Below, one piece after another: positions 36,861 through 48,692 of a stretch of DNA of 64,000 bases. Source of the stretch: Amia ocellicauda (lineage: Eukaryota > Chordata > Actinopteri > Amiiformes > Amiidae); contig NC_089852.1 in assembly GCF_036373705.1 (NCBI RefSeq), positions 29,128,707 through 29,192,706 of the forward strand, in the 5' to 3' direction. The first letter of the stretch is position 1. Every line of letters starts with the position of its first letter. Made by a program: the position numbers and the translations under genes. The notes beneath the pieces were generated by a model. It was given only the letters and a program-made list of their open reading frames with translations. It was not told the origin of the DNA and made no database searches.

Positions 36861-36939
36861 TGACGTATTTGCTTGATTTGATTCCGCTGATGACGCGAGT
36901 GCTTATTGTGGTTTGTGACGTAGTTTACTGTGCACGTCA
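36861..36939. promoter_or_regulatory. Cluster of TGACG motifs upstream of the TANGO1/cTAGE5-like gene
   Basis: Within 80 bp, 200-280 bp upstream of the ATG, are TGACGTAT (36861), TGACGCG (36891), TGACGTAG (36915) and, on the minus strand, TGACGTG (36933-36939). They resemble CRE/ATF and UPRE (XBP1/ATF6) sites. A secretory-pathway gene controlled by ER stress would fit, but this is inference from short motifs. Confidence 0.4.
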
Positions 36940-38237
36940 ATTACAGCGCAGTGTTCAGATTAAGCACACAAACACAATTGAGATATATAATCTATGATTG
37001 GTTAAATTAAAAGACCCCCGAGAATAGAGAAACCCGCTCGCTAAATTATTTTATTAAATATTACACCTCGGGATGTTTGAGAAAATGCTGAGATAAGTAA
37101 GCGTTAATTAAATAAAAAATCAGATTGTAACCACAAACCTAAGTAGGCTATGAAAATATAACGAAAGGCATGTGTATCGTAGAATTAAACTGCGACAGTA
37201 TTAAAAGTGCCCGTTTGTGTTGCCTAAATCTGTCCTGTGTAGTCATGTGTGTTAGTACGTACGTATGGCATATCGCAGCCTATAGCTCACTAATTGTAAC
37301 TGGAATAACTTATTAAGAAAAACTGATACATTTATATAGTATTAAGAATACGTCAACAACATAACCTGGATAAACTGCACATAAGCTTAATCAATTACAA
37401 TAAGTGTCGTTAAATAAATCAATCACATCTATATCGTGTGCACGAATACCTCGTCCTGACACCGCTGTGAAATCTCAACATCTCACGTCAGACGCAGATA
37501 ATTATCCCATATGATATCCCTGCATATTAGCTTCAGTATGAAACTCAATCATTACTTATTTGTATTGACAGTACAGTAGCCTATACAAGTGTAGCAGCGT
37601 ACTCGCCCTGCAATCAGACTCCAATGCGTTTTTTCTGCAGATAAATGCAAAGAAATGATGCTACTCACTGTCACTCGCTTCCTTAAACCTGCCATCATTG
37701 GCCCTGACCAACGTGCCAACACCAGGGACCGGTTTGTGAGATGTTCATGTGGTTCAGATGCCCATGTGAGAGCTGACAGTGCAGGTTCATTATAGAGAAT
37801 CTCTCCTCACGCAGACATGTAGTCCTGCACATGCAAAGGATCTCTGAGGACATCTTCAAACTGACGTTGGTGAGCAATGGCGATGTTAACCAGGCCGCAG
37901 CTCTCAACCTGGCGGCTTCGTTGTGTGATCGACCTTTTCACCACAACACAAAAACATTTCCACAACAGAAGGAAGGTCAGGGATCACTCATCGTGACTGT
38001 GCAGTGATCTCAAAGGCCCATTCACCATTTGACACAATGTCTGTTTCTGTCTATCTCTTCATTGTGCTTTCAAGTTCTGTTTCAATAGGCCTCATCCATT
38101 GGGGTATCTACATAAACTTTACCCAGCATGGATACTTTGACCAAATCCTGCACAGGGGTTTTGCCGTGTTCACATCACTCACCCCTTGGTGCGGCTGCTG
38201 TGTTTTCTTTGCAACACGTTTTGCTTTGGTTCATACT
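36940..38237. other. Intergenic sequence, no gene recognised
   Basis: AT-rich to about 37.6 kb. At 37700-37910 the minus strand shows a short coding-like frame (HQRQFEDVLRDPLHVQDYM) interrupted by a stop. It might be a transposase scrap, but I cannot assign it. Nothing else stands out. Confidence 0.35.
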
Positions 38238-38630
38238 TGATTCACTCCCCTATCACTTTTGATGCATCACTTAAGATCCCCCAGCAAAGTCACAAAGGAG
38301 AAAGACATGCTGCTTCCCCAGTGTGGGAAGAACTGCAGACTAAAGCCCCGATTTTGGATCAAGTTGGGGATTCCTAGCAGGTGTCCCCCCACACTGGAGA
38401 AGCACCACTTCTCCCGAGTGACTGTGCCGATGAGTTTCAAGGTGTGACACAATCAAATTCACTTCGAGGAGTGGTGCTTCTCCCAGTGTAGTCAAGGGTT
38501 TAGAAAACGAGCACATGAAAAAGCACAAGAAAGCACTGGACCCACAAGAACCATCTGATCTGCTGATGTCCTGCAGAAAAGCAGGAATCTGGAAGCCTTT
38601 GTTGTGTGGAGTGGAAAACCTAAAAGCAAT
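38238..38630 (+). pseudogene. Decayed C2H2 zinc-finger gene fragment
   Basis: Reads QSHKGERHAASP, then QCGKNCR in another frame, then a degenerate SPHTGEA linker and near the end KSTRKHWTHKNHL. These are C2H2 finger and linker relics with several frameshifts and stops. The first 75 bp match the leader at 26516. Plus strand, like the other zinc-finger relics here. Confidence 0.5.
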
Positions 38631-39089
38631 CGAGTTAAAAAAACAAACTTGTAATTAAGTAGTTACTGGCTTATAGTCAAGACTATTCTTCTGTACTTGT
38701 TGCCATTTATCTTTTTTCATTAGGCTGATGTTTAGATGGATCAGTTTCAGAGTATAGTTGGGCTCCATCAGGAGCGAGCATTTGGTTTAATCTTGGCACA
38801 ATAAACCTGCACTGATCTCAGTCCCCATTTCTATTTCCCGAGGCCCTACCTCTTAACAGAGTCCAGGATGGCAGTTCGGTTTCCATTTGAAGATTGTATT
38901 TTTCAGTAAGTAGTCTATCATGTACCAATTTATATAAAGACATTTAAATTATACTTGAATTAGAACTGTATAATCTATTAAATGTTTTCACTTGGTTTAT
39001 ACCAAAGACTAACTTACCATTAGTGACTTTCAATATTGGGAAGAATCGCCAAGTCTTTTTTTTTTTTTTAAAACACACATACAAGAAAA

Positions 39090-39480
39090 ATGCAAAAAAC
39101 GCTTTTATTCACTTGATCAGAAAGTAAATAAACAGAATAGAACCAATAAGCAGACAACTGAACAGTCTTCAGTGCACCAGGGGTCCCTGGGAGTTGGCAG
39201 ATGCAGCACTGTCTTCCTTCCTGCTCCTCAACCCTCACCAGGAGACCTCTGGCCACACACTGGACATTTCATCTGGATTACAAATGGAGGAACATGGTTA
39301 TAATCAAGAATACACTCTCGCACACAGTCCTAACTGCACTGATGTACATCAACTAGCCATTATGTTACAGAATTTCTAGTAAAACGTAGCCAGTCATGAA
39401 ATCCAATGCATATGATGACTTGGAAATTGTAACCAATTACACGCGTCTCTTAATATTGCCTGACCCGGTCAAATTTTGGT
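39090..39480 (+). pseudogene. Zinc-finger-associated block A, copy 2
   Basis: Corresponds to 20760-21140 with clear but lower identity, for example CACCAGGGGTCCCTGGGAG against CACCAGGGCTGCCTGGGAA, and a shared CCAATTACACG stretch. The finger-encoding end is missing here. A minus-strand AATAAAAG near 39100 corresponds to the one near 20760. No open frame survives. Confidence 0.55.
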
Positions 39481-40364
39481 TTTGCAGATATAATCTGCAA
39501 GTCAGTTTGTTTATTATGAACTGGCAAAGGTCAACCAAAAGTGAAGTGTCCTTGAACGGAGAACCTATCCTAGGTTCAAATGAGACACTGCCATTGTTTG
39601 CAGCATCTTGTTCTGCCCTTAATGAGCAGAGCTTTCAAAACATGCATCGGGAGACCAGCACGCACTGGATAGTTCACCAGACGAGGGGAGTTTCGAGAGT
39701 TTTATTCAACTTTAGCACCACTCCGACTTAGAGGGGTTGAAGATGGTAAAATGTTGGTACTGCTTTATGAGCCTTAGGATCCAGTCCAGTCATTTCAAGT
39801 CACTGGTTGTTTAACCCCTCTGGAAGTTTGATGGTCTCTTCACCATGTTTAAAGGCCAAAACTAATGTGTATCTACAGAAACCCTCATGAAATCCACAAG
39901 AACCAAGCAAAACATTCTGGCATTTGTGGATGTTTGTCTGATTTGTACTCAATTTACATTTTGCAGGTTTGAAAGAGCCACAGAGCTCAAACCAAACTTG
40001 CACTTTTCTTCAGTGTTGCTTTGACTGGGATTAGATCTAGAACAGCAAGTGGCTTTGTGCGCCTCCTAGTAGAAACTGCTTGTAGAGGCATTTAAAATGA
40101 CTGAATGTCACAGATTATTTTATCATGTACAAAATAATCAAGCTAAGCATTTTGATTGCTTAAGCAAAGTGCCCATACCCATTTACCAACTAAGAAAACC
40201 CAAAACCTGGTGAGATTGTCAATCTTACAAGAAAAAAAAAAAAAAAAAAGCCTTTTCTTGTTTAGTTGTTACAGAATCACCCTTGTTATGTCATTTAGCT
40301 CATATGACAAGTTACTGGATGTTGTTGAAATGTTCTCGTTTCAACCTCATCACAAATTCAACGA

Positions 40365-41493
40365 CACCAACAGTGAAAGTTCAATACAACATGAAAAATG
40401 TTTCTCGTTTAGTTTCCATGGTTTGACTCTGACCTGCACTAAGGAGCTGCTCTCAGATGTCCGTCCACAGCTCTCTCCTCTCGGTGGAAAGGGCTCCCAC
40501 TGAGCCGCAGCACTGGGAGCAGGAGTGGGGCTCCAGGCTGGGGAAGGACACAGAGCCACAGGCGGAGGGCTTAACAGGATCGGAGGGTGCACCCAGGGCG
40601 TCAGTTAACACAGTGGAGCCCAGCATCAGACCGAGTTCAATGACACCAATCACCAACCTGGGGATATTATAGAAGCGTCTGTACTCTGGCCACTGAACGT
40701 CCTGTACATGGGCTGTCTGACCTGGGGCTTGAGGGACACCGTATCCGCTGCCCAGAGGAAGGGGCTCGTGGTGGGAATGACAACAGAGAAACCATTACAG
40801 CAAGCAGAGCTGCATCCCCAGCCTCCTGGCTCCCACACTCCCCTCTCACCCGCACCTTAGAGACATTCAGACACTTTGATAAACAAGTGCATTCACAGCA
40901 GAGACTGGACATCTGCAGCCGCCAGTGTGGAAGTGCTTCAGGCGGATAAATGTACCTTAAATATCACCAGGAAACTCACGAGGGAGATGGACTTCCTAGG
41001 CACATGTACAAGAGTGAACTCACATGGGAGAGATACCGTACTGCTGCACCCGTCACATGTACAACCACAGGCAACAGTCAGGTGCAACATCTGTATTTAG
41101 CTTCCACTGCAAATGAATGATGAAAGTTGCCATCACACACACAGCAAGCCCCGCTGCTCAAACGGCCTGCACACCGGGCAGAGGGGTAGGTGCTTTGCAA
41201 ATGCCTGATGGCCATAAATGCACACTATTCGACATTCATAACCTCGTTCGGATTAGATTGTATGCATGGTGCAGTGTGGGGGAGCGGCTGACAATGTGTG
41301 ATCCTGCTGTATTGGAAAGGGATGCGCCACACTAACAAAACAGGTCTGAGACACTGAGAACAAGGCTAATGAAAGGATGGCGTTAACTCTGTGCAGCTCC
41401 ACTCCAGCACACAGTCCTCAGTGGGAAACACTGTTAGAAGCATGTGTCGTACAACCGCCAACAGCAACCCAACATAGAAGATGTGCCAAAAGG
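40365..41493. repeat. Duplicated zinc-finger-related block B, copy 2
   Basis: Near-identical direct copy of 21758-22885 (offset about 18.6 kb). Identity begins abruptly near ACCAACAGTGAAAG and ends abruptly after AGATGTGCCAAAA. It includes the same broken finger (near 40917-40982) with the same in-frame stop. Confidence 0.9.
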
Positions 41494-41720
41494 GTGGCCA
41501 GGCCTCAGCACACATGAGGAGCTCAGCAGTGGGGAAATTGTGGCCAGATATCGTCTCAGCCGAGCCATGCTGGATTACTTGCATCACATGCTGTATAAAG
41601 AGCTGGACAGACGGGACCCACAGCACGGATGTCCAGGGAGACTAGACGGCTGCCGATACAAGTGGTGTTCTCAGTTGGGTCCAGGTAACGTTAGTACTGT
41701 ATGGATCAGTTTGCATTAGT
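41493..41720 (+). pseudogene. Possible PIF/Harbinger transposase fragment
   Basis: The frame from 41444 continues past the duplicated block as SSGEIVARYRLSRAMLDYLHHML. This resembles the conserved N-terminal region of Harbinger-type transposases (an E-x-x-ARYRLSR-like motif followed by a helix). It stops within 230 bp and no catalytic DDE motif follows. The assignment rests on one motif. Confidence 0.35.
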
Positions 41721-42739
41721 ACGTGTACAACATGCTTTCGATGTGTTGGTGCCATTGGATACAACCGAGCGCTTTCCATATGCACTACATACACGCACGC
41801 TGCATTGTAATACACATACACAGAAAAACATTGCGATTAAGTGTTGCTACCATAGGGTGTCCAACGTTAGTGTCTAGCGGTGCTACGGCAGTGGTTAAGT
41901 ATAAAAATTTGTATGCAAGACAATACACAATGCATGTATACACACACCTAGGCCTTGCCAAGCAGATTCCATGCCACCCTGCACCACATGGATGGAGAGC
42001 GGCCAGAAAAGCAGCAGTCACCTGCTCCTCGGGACGCAGTGGCAACTCACAGGTGTCATCCCCCAGGGTTGCTGCTCCTGGCAGAGAATGGTGCGGTACT
42101 CCTTGGTTTGGAGGCCACTATAGCAATGCAATTCTGAAAGCACAACACAGAACATCAGTGCACACACATGCAACAGCCTATGCCTTCATCATTCAATGGA
42201 TCAACCCCAGAATACAGAGCTAGTAATTAACATTCAAAAGCCTAGACCGGATAATGAAATGTTTAGTGTGGCAATAAGCATTGACATACATATTCCCAGT
42301 CCCACACATGCACATCAGCGTCCAACATGCAACATCCACCCAGCAGAGGATTTAGAGGGGGGTGTACATGTCACAAAATTAATTGTATTAAATAAATTCA
42401 AGTCCAATAACCTTCTTGTGGGCCACTGTGTATGTGTAAGGTTGTGCAGCTGCAGTTTTTAATGTGAGTGGTCCAACAGGATGCATTTGTGTCATCTCCT
42501 CTGCTGTCACACGGAGGACAGCCTGTCTGGTTAACGGTACCTTTTGCGATTCTGCATCCTCCCTTGGCTGCTGTGAGCAGTTTCTATACAAGTGTGCAGG
42601 TGTTTTTTTTGAGGCACAGGACAAAGTGCTATATTCCAATAACGTCACATACTTTGCACCATGCTTGAATCTTTTTGTGCTAAAATCACATTTTGCAAGG
42701 CACACATTGAGAGAGAATTGAGTGATGTTTGAAAATCAC
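41721..42739. other. Intergenic sequence, no gene recognised
   Basis: Mixed-composition DNA with short open frames on both strands, none with a recognisable domain. It may be the body of a decayed DNA transposon continuing from the Harbinger-like fragment, but I have no direct evidence. Confidence 0.3.
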
Positions 42740-42980
42740 ACCCTATATCTGCAGCAACCAGTGTGGAAGAGCTTCAGTCAGAAAGCGTACCTTAAATGTC
42801 ACCAGGAAACTCACAAAAGGAGACAATACCAATGTCCAACACCAACCGAACCAACACAGGAGAGAGACTGTACTGCTGCACCCGTCACCTGTACAATGAG
42901 AGCCAACGTCAGTCCAGGACAGGTGCAACATTTTTATTTAGTTTCCACTGCAATAGAATAATGAAAGCTCTGATGGACTT
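42740..42980 (+). pseudogene. Zinc-finger gene 3' end remnant
   Basis: Encodes a nearly complete C2H2 finger, QCGKSFSQKAYLKCHQETH, at about 42757-42815, followed by a broken linker. It continues into the same 3' tail found at 21200-21345. The two tails differ by a 25-bp inversion (42870-42894 against 21238-21262). No upstream fingers in frame. Confidence 0.65.
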
Positions 42981-44935
42981 AACAGCGTGGATTTCCAACC
43001 TGGAGACGGAACGAGAAACAAGCAGGACGGTCAGCCGACCAACTGCGGATTCTTTCCGTCACTCAAATCTGTAAAAGAATGGATGGTACAGGAAGTAATC
43101 TTACAGATCTCAGTGGAGGGACCGAGGCCGGCTTCAAGTGAGACTCCCGCTGTGCACTTACCCCCCCCCCGCCGAAGAGAAGCAAAACTCAGTGAAGACC
43201 GTAGTCAGGACTCCAAAGGGGGGGGAATAAATTGTAAAATGACAAAGAGGTTCTCCAAAAATTATCTAGACTCCGAAGAGCAGGTGAGCACACTTCAACT
43301 TTTAGTACGCACGCACACACTGGCAAATTAAAAAAAAAAAAAAAAAAAAGATAACTGGGAGCTGGAGGAGGAGACTTTTCACAGACTGCAGGGGCGGGTC
43401 TTCCTCCTGCCAGCAAGGCCCCTATTGGGCAGCTGTGGTACATGTGCTCTGGCAGGCAGAAGGCTCTTCACATTCGGTAATGGCTGTCTTTCGATTGGAA
43501 AGGAAACGCTCTCTCCATGTATGTTACCTTTTACTCCCCTGCATTGCTTGTGTGGTGGGTGTAGTTTAGGTCCAGGTGGCTCAGGGGCCGAGTCCTCATT
43601 CAGTGCCCCCTAGGGTAACCCTTATTCAGTCCAGACTATTCCAAGGACCAGGTGCAGACTCACTCCCAGCAGCGTTATATCCTGCCTCATATACAAAGAA
43701 AGTTTCAAAACAGCGAGAAAGGAAAAGCAAAGACACCAGTTACATTTCCAGACCTGCCAACCCAGGACTTTTTTTTGTTTTTTAAGTAGCACATCAGCAG
43801 CATAAGCTAAAGACACTAAAATGAGCATATGCACAATATTCCTCAACCTGTCCACCAGAAAATACATTATGCATATACTTCGAATAACAACTGCTTTATT
43901 ACTTTGTTTTTACTTTAACCTGGTATCAGGATAGTGCTCCCTGATAGGCTCTCAATATAAAGTGCAAGTAAATTATTAATAAATAGAAAGAGCCTATGTA
44001 GCGCTACCTGAAAACACAAACATATGCAGCTCATTGCAGTTTACTTTCGCTGTCAATACAAAAAGATGTAAGTGAACAGTAGCAGTCCATGAATACATAA
44101 AATAAGCGCACTTTTGTTCTAGCTAACATTTTTATCCCGTGCCAGGCACTTCTGACTATTTCACGAATGTAATTTGGCTCTAGACAAATATAAAAAACAG
44201 CCCCAGAGCTCAATTCTGCGGTAATGACGGGATGTTGTGTGCAGTATTCTCCTGCTCCGTATACGCGTGTACTTACGGTATATTAGGTCTGCTGCGATCT
44301 TGCGCAGTGCTGTTTTGAGGCAGAGTCACTGTGCGGAGCGAGTAATGTGCAAAATAGTGTGCAATATTCATCTCTTGTCGCTTTAACAGTTGCTTGTAAA
44401 TAAGATGTCGGCTCTCCATAAGCGGTTAATAAGCGTTTGCGGTTCACTGGAATGGTCGCTTGGTTTGCAGTAGACGCTCCCGCTTCAACATGCGTGTCCA
44501 CGTACGCGCCATCGACGCACGCCGGTCTCGGACCCAGTTAGGCCGCAACCTCGGGGCAGGACAGCGCCCGAAATCCGCTCTGCATCGCCGCGATTCGCCA
44601 GATTCACTGCAAGAGCTTAAGTGCGTCATAATGCATACAAATGTAGGTTTCATGTCACGTAAGAAACAGGCATTCAGCCAAGGCCGCTAGTGCTGGACTC
44701 GCACCCGGCAGCGCGGCGCGGCCTGCTGAGCGAGAGGCCGGGGTCTCGCCTCCAGCCCGGAGAGGGACGTGCGATATTGCCGATCTTCAATATTTCGAGC
44801 CTGGACCGGCTCTACTCAATGTTTTATTAAGTCTGGCTAATAACGGCTAGTTTGCAGACCTGCAGCCCTCTTTTTGTTCATTTCGGCGTTACAATGCGTA
44901 CTGTGATTTCAAAATACGTACAGCTTGGCAGGTCT
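42981..44935. other. Intergenic sequence with a CpG-rich end
   Basis: Contains an A19 run at about 43330, otherwise unremarkable to 44.4 kb. From 44480 to 44780 it is CpG-rich, leading into the duplicated CpG block. On the minus strand at 44430-44510 a frame reads CVDGAYVDTHVEAG, weakly like the IDGTHV motif of Harbinger transposases. That is too little for a call. Confidence 0.3.
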
Positions 44936-45050
44936 ACATTTCAGACGCCATTTTGTGAACCGTGCTCAGCTACAGCGGCCAGTTTTCTCTCCAGAGCAAA
45001 ACACCTCAGTCATCCAACTTCTAGCGCGCCATGCCCACTTCGACGCAGAT

Positions 45051-45098
<48 letters not shown>

Positions 45099-45388
45099 CT
45101 CAGTAATCAAATGTTACTCACGAGCGAAGCTGCCCTCAGGCCTGGCGTGGCCGGCAAAGTAAAGGACAGGTAGAGAAAGGAGGAAGAGGACAAGAACAAG
45201 GATGCACGACACTGATGGAAAATGTAGGGAAACAGACGTAAAGACAATGACAGCGCAGCGGGAAACAACGGCACGAAGCCGCGGGAAAAGAGGCGCAGCG
45301 GCGCCCGCAGCCCCTCATATACCCCGTATGGAGGCGGGACTAAAGCGCAAACGGCGCCAATAAGCCGAGAGCGCTGCCACTCAACCTG
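44936..45388 (-). promoter_or_regulatory. CpG-rich candidate promoter and non-coding first exon, copy 2
   Basis: Near-identical to 23745-24187, including the minus-strand splice donor GTGAGT (45116-45121). The (TAA)n microsatellite here is about 15 units (45052-45098) against about 10 in copy 1. Immediately right of it the sequence CATTACAACAATTTACTATTTTAG corresponds to 26118 onward in copy 1. Confidence 0.5.
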
Positions 45389-45938
45389 CTCATTACAACA
45401 ATTTACTATTTTAGTTATCTTTCAGTTTAATTTATCCTTATACAATTACAGCATAACCATGCGTCTGATTTACTACTCAAACAAGTTAAATTACAGCAAT
45501 CACTCCAACAAGCCACTTGTGTTTTATGATCGATAATCTGTTATTCACATCCACATTGTTTCATCGCATCCATCCTCGATTAATATCCAAAAATAATCAT
45601 CTTTCAACACAGATATGCAATAACGACAGTTTATATAGTGATTTGCTGACTATATTGTACAAAGGTGTTTTCTCTTAGGCAGGCAATCTTTCTTTCCTGC
45701 CATTTCACATAATTGTCACAACTTGACTGTTTTCTCCTTGACTCACTTTCCAAACATCGATCAGAACAGTGCAATTGCAATCAATATTTCTGATTGATCC
45801 GGCTATTAAGATTTAAATCTGACCTAAAAGAAATCATACAAATTCTGTTAAACCTAACAGCAACCTATTTTCCCGTGACGATCACCATTTTGCAATCTAA
45901 AGTCAATGCCAGTGTTGCCAGGTCCTCTCCTTAACGTC

Positions 45939-47245
45939 TTAACATCTCTCTGGTGGGCTTGGACAGTACACAGTTGAGTTCATTTGTCTCAAGCTGTATC
46001 TGATTCTCAGTATGACTTCTGCAGTTTCAACATGCATTTTGTTTCTTAGTTTTGTTTTAATGCAGTTGTGGTTTGACAAGGCTTGTCCTACTATTGCATT
46101 GGACAGTAAGAAGGGCAAGTGCCAGAGTGCTGATGTGCTCAACTCTTTTATTGCCACCTGAGTCGCAATCTTCTGAAACTTCTGCCCAGATTTCTTCACT
46201 TCCAGATGTGTGCAACCACTGTTTATTTGGAATCAGTTGCCATTAATTTACTGTAGCATCAAGATCAAGGCACAGTGCTTCAAATGCCAGTGCAAGCTCA
46301 GTGATATCTGGCCGTACCTGAGAAGTGGCCACATTTGGATGCGGTATTATTTTGTGTCAAGATATTGTCTGGTAGTCGTTATGTAATCTTAGTACAGAGA
46401 CCTGCAAGGAATTCTTTGCAACATTCCTTTACTTCAGATAGCATGACATTATTTTCAGCATTCCCACATTCCAAGGTGAATTTGTATCCAAAATTGATAG
46501 CTGCTGTTGGCATAATACAATGTTTGAAATTGCAGTTTAACAGTTCATTCATTTTCACAGTTTGAAGCTGAGTTGGCACACCAAACCAGGTGAGTAAAGA
46601 TATGTAAAGGTCAGTAGTTTAATTTGCTCAACATTATCACTTTGGAAGAATGTACTTACTCTGGTCACCATTTTAAGTATTCCCTTCAGAAACACCAGGT
46701 ACATCTTACAAGTTTGCTCATTGTACATTTGGTAAAGCTGATCAGCTGTGTAGCATCTTTCCTTGCCTTTGTCCAGCATGAAGTGAAGCTTCAGGGTATC
46801 TCATTGATCTAAAATGACAGATATTGACTCATGTCTTGAAAGCCACCTAGTGTTAGCCAGTCGAACCAGTTTGATGCATCTTTCATTTCCTAGAACTTAA
46901 AACAGTTGACTGTATTCATGTTGCCTCTTGCTGCTATGAGCAAACCAGTTGTAAGATTTTCGAACCAAAAACTCCAGGGTTCTTGGAAGTATACTACAAG
47001 CTTTTTCTGCTGCTAGTTGGAGGGTCAAGAGATGGCAGCATTTCTGTCAGGTGATCAACAGAGGGAATAGAGATATGTTCTGCAAGGACAACCGCTATTT
47101 TTAATTCAGCATCTTTTAGACTGTCTGTTATTGCTGGCACCACAAAGGGTGACATGGACGGTGTTCTCGCTTCTCTGTTCAACTTAACGCACTTCTGGTG
47201 TTTAGCCGAGTCATCTTTTTGTGTGCTTTCAGAATGGCCTGACAG
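45939..47245 (-). pseudogene. hAT-superfamily transposase-derived pseudogene
   Basis: From the 5' end on the minus strand come KHQKCVKLNRE, AITDSLKDAELKIAVVLAEH and SVDHLTEMLPSL, then YNWFAHSSKRQHEYSQLF followed by a stop, then VRLANTRWLSRHESI. After another stop come HFMLDKGKERCYTADQLYQM and CKMYLVFLKGIL. This order and the TRWLS motif are characteristic of the hAT-like proteins that gave rise to ZNF862/SCAND3-type genes. Frameshifts and at least two stops show it is dead. No terminal repeats were found. Confidence 0.72.
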
Positions 47246-48067
47246 TACTTATATAGAGAGCTGAGATATTGTCTCCAAGAACCGGAGATATACATTCAGT
47301 AAGTAAACAAATACATTACTTCTTTCATGAGACGATTCATTAAAAAAACATAATGCAGAGGAATCACCGTTAATACAAAATAATGAAACATAGAGTAATT
47401 TAATGTGTTCAAACCACTGCACAGATTACATGTTGTACACAAATTAATAAGACATCATTTGATTTTATACCAAAGGGTGAAATAGGGTGATCTATAACAT
47501 ATGCACAGGACGTTGGAAATATAACATGACATTATAGTAATTATTTTCAAAAATAATGCATAATTAAACAAAAACTCAACAGTGCCTTTTCTCCTTGTGC
47601 CAGTACCTGACTTCATCCAATGGCTGCCTGCTCCTCCTTCCAGTGCAAGTTTTAACAGAGAAAAACATAAAGGGGTGTACCTGGGCAGTGACTGTCCCAT
47701 TATAAATGAATGAAAGTTTACATACAATCTGTAAAATTGTCAATTTTTTACATGTTGACGACCTTCCTATTTTCACGTTATCCCAGCTGGTTCAGGTATA
47801 CAAGGTTATTTGTAATAATAAAATATTGGTTTCTTTGTGGTCTAATATTATGTCATATCTATATAATGGAACCAATAATTGTTATGTTGATCTGTGATTG
47901 TTTAAAATTAACTACCAGAAAGATTATAAATGGTCCTTACCAGGTCTGTGAATCCAGCTGCTAGACTTCACTCAAATAGATAAAGCAAATGGATTTATAC
48001 AAAGAAATGTGAAATGAAAGATAAAACCAAGCTCACTGAAGTGCCATGGCTCTAATCCAGTACTAAG
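47246..48067. other. Intergenic sequence, no gene recognised
   Basis: AT-rich DNA with short unassignable open frames. It may include the 5' flank of the hAT relic. I see no terminal repeat or exon. Confidence 0.3.
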
Positions 48068-48692
48068 CTGCTTTCACACTAGACAGTTAAACCTGGGACG
48101 AAAATCAAGTGCTTTTCACACTGTCATTTTCAACCCGAGACGAAACTCTGAAGTTGGGTGAACTCACCCTGCGAGAAGCCAGGACTGAGATTTCCAACCC
48201 GCGATGAAGCGCTCAGTGCTCAACCGGGGGTATGCAACAGGGTTATGCAAAAACAAACGTCAAGGGGCAAGGTTCATGCGTCTGTGTGCATTTGTAAATA
48301 ACAATGGCAAGAGCGCTATGGTGTGAGAATGAAGTCCGGGAGTTGGTCATGCCAGCGACCGATGGATGGAACAAAACAATTTCAAAGTGTTCACACAACT
48401 GTCAGCTGCCACACACAGGGCCGGGTTCAATAGAAGTGCATCACAGGGCCGTGAGAAAATAAAAATCACAAAAAAAGGTTAAAAAGATTACAATAGTAAT
48501 CAATTAGGGAATGATCAAAAAACCTGTCACTTTTCTCCCCGCCACTGTGTTTGACCTGGGTTGATAAGTAGTGTGAAACAGTTGCATCCAACCTCGGGGG
48601 CCAATCATAATCCTTGTATTGTAGCGTAAGGCAAATATGAATGCAAGCAGGGCTGAGCACAACCCGGGATTAGATGGTGTAGTGTGAAAACA
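48068..48692. mobile_element. Candidate non-autonomous inverted-repeat element (MITE)
   Basis: A 625-bp segment bounded by CTGCTTTCACACTA and TAGTGTGAAAACAG, which are inverted repeats matching at 13 of 14 bases. Just inside are further complementary motifs (ACCTGGGAC on the left; CCCGGGAT on the right). No transposase is encoded. The target-site duplication is unclear, so I do not assign a superfamily. Confidence 0.6.

Noticed and set aside
37700..37910. Possible transposase scrap (HQRQFEDVLRDPLHVQDYM)
   Set aside because: Too short, with a stop, and no motif specific enough to name a family.
44430..44510. Minus-strand CVDGAYVDTHVEAG resembling the Harbinger IDGTHV motif
   Set aside because: Only one short match; flanking residues do not follow the family, and the region is CpG-rich promoter-like DNA.
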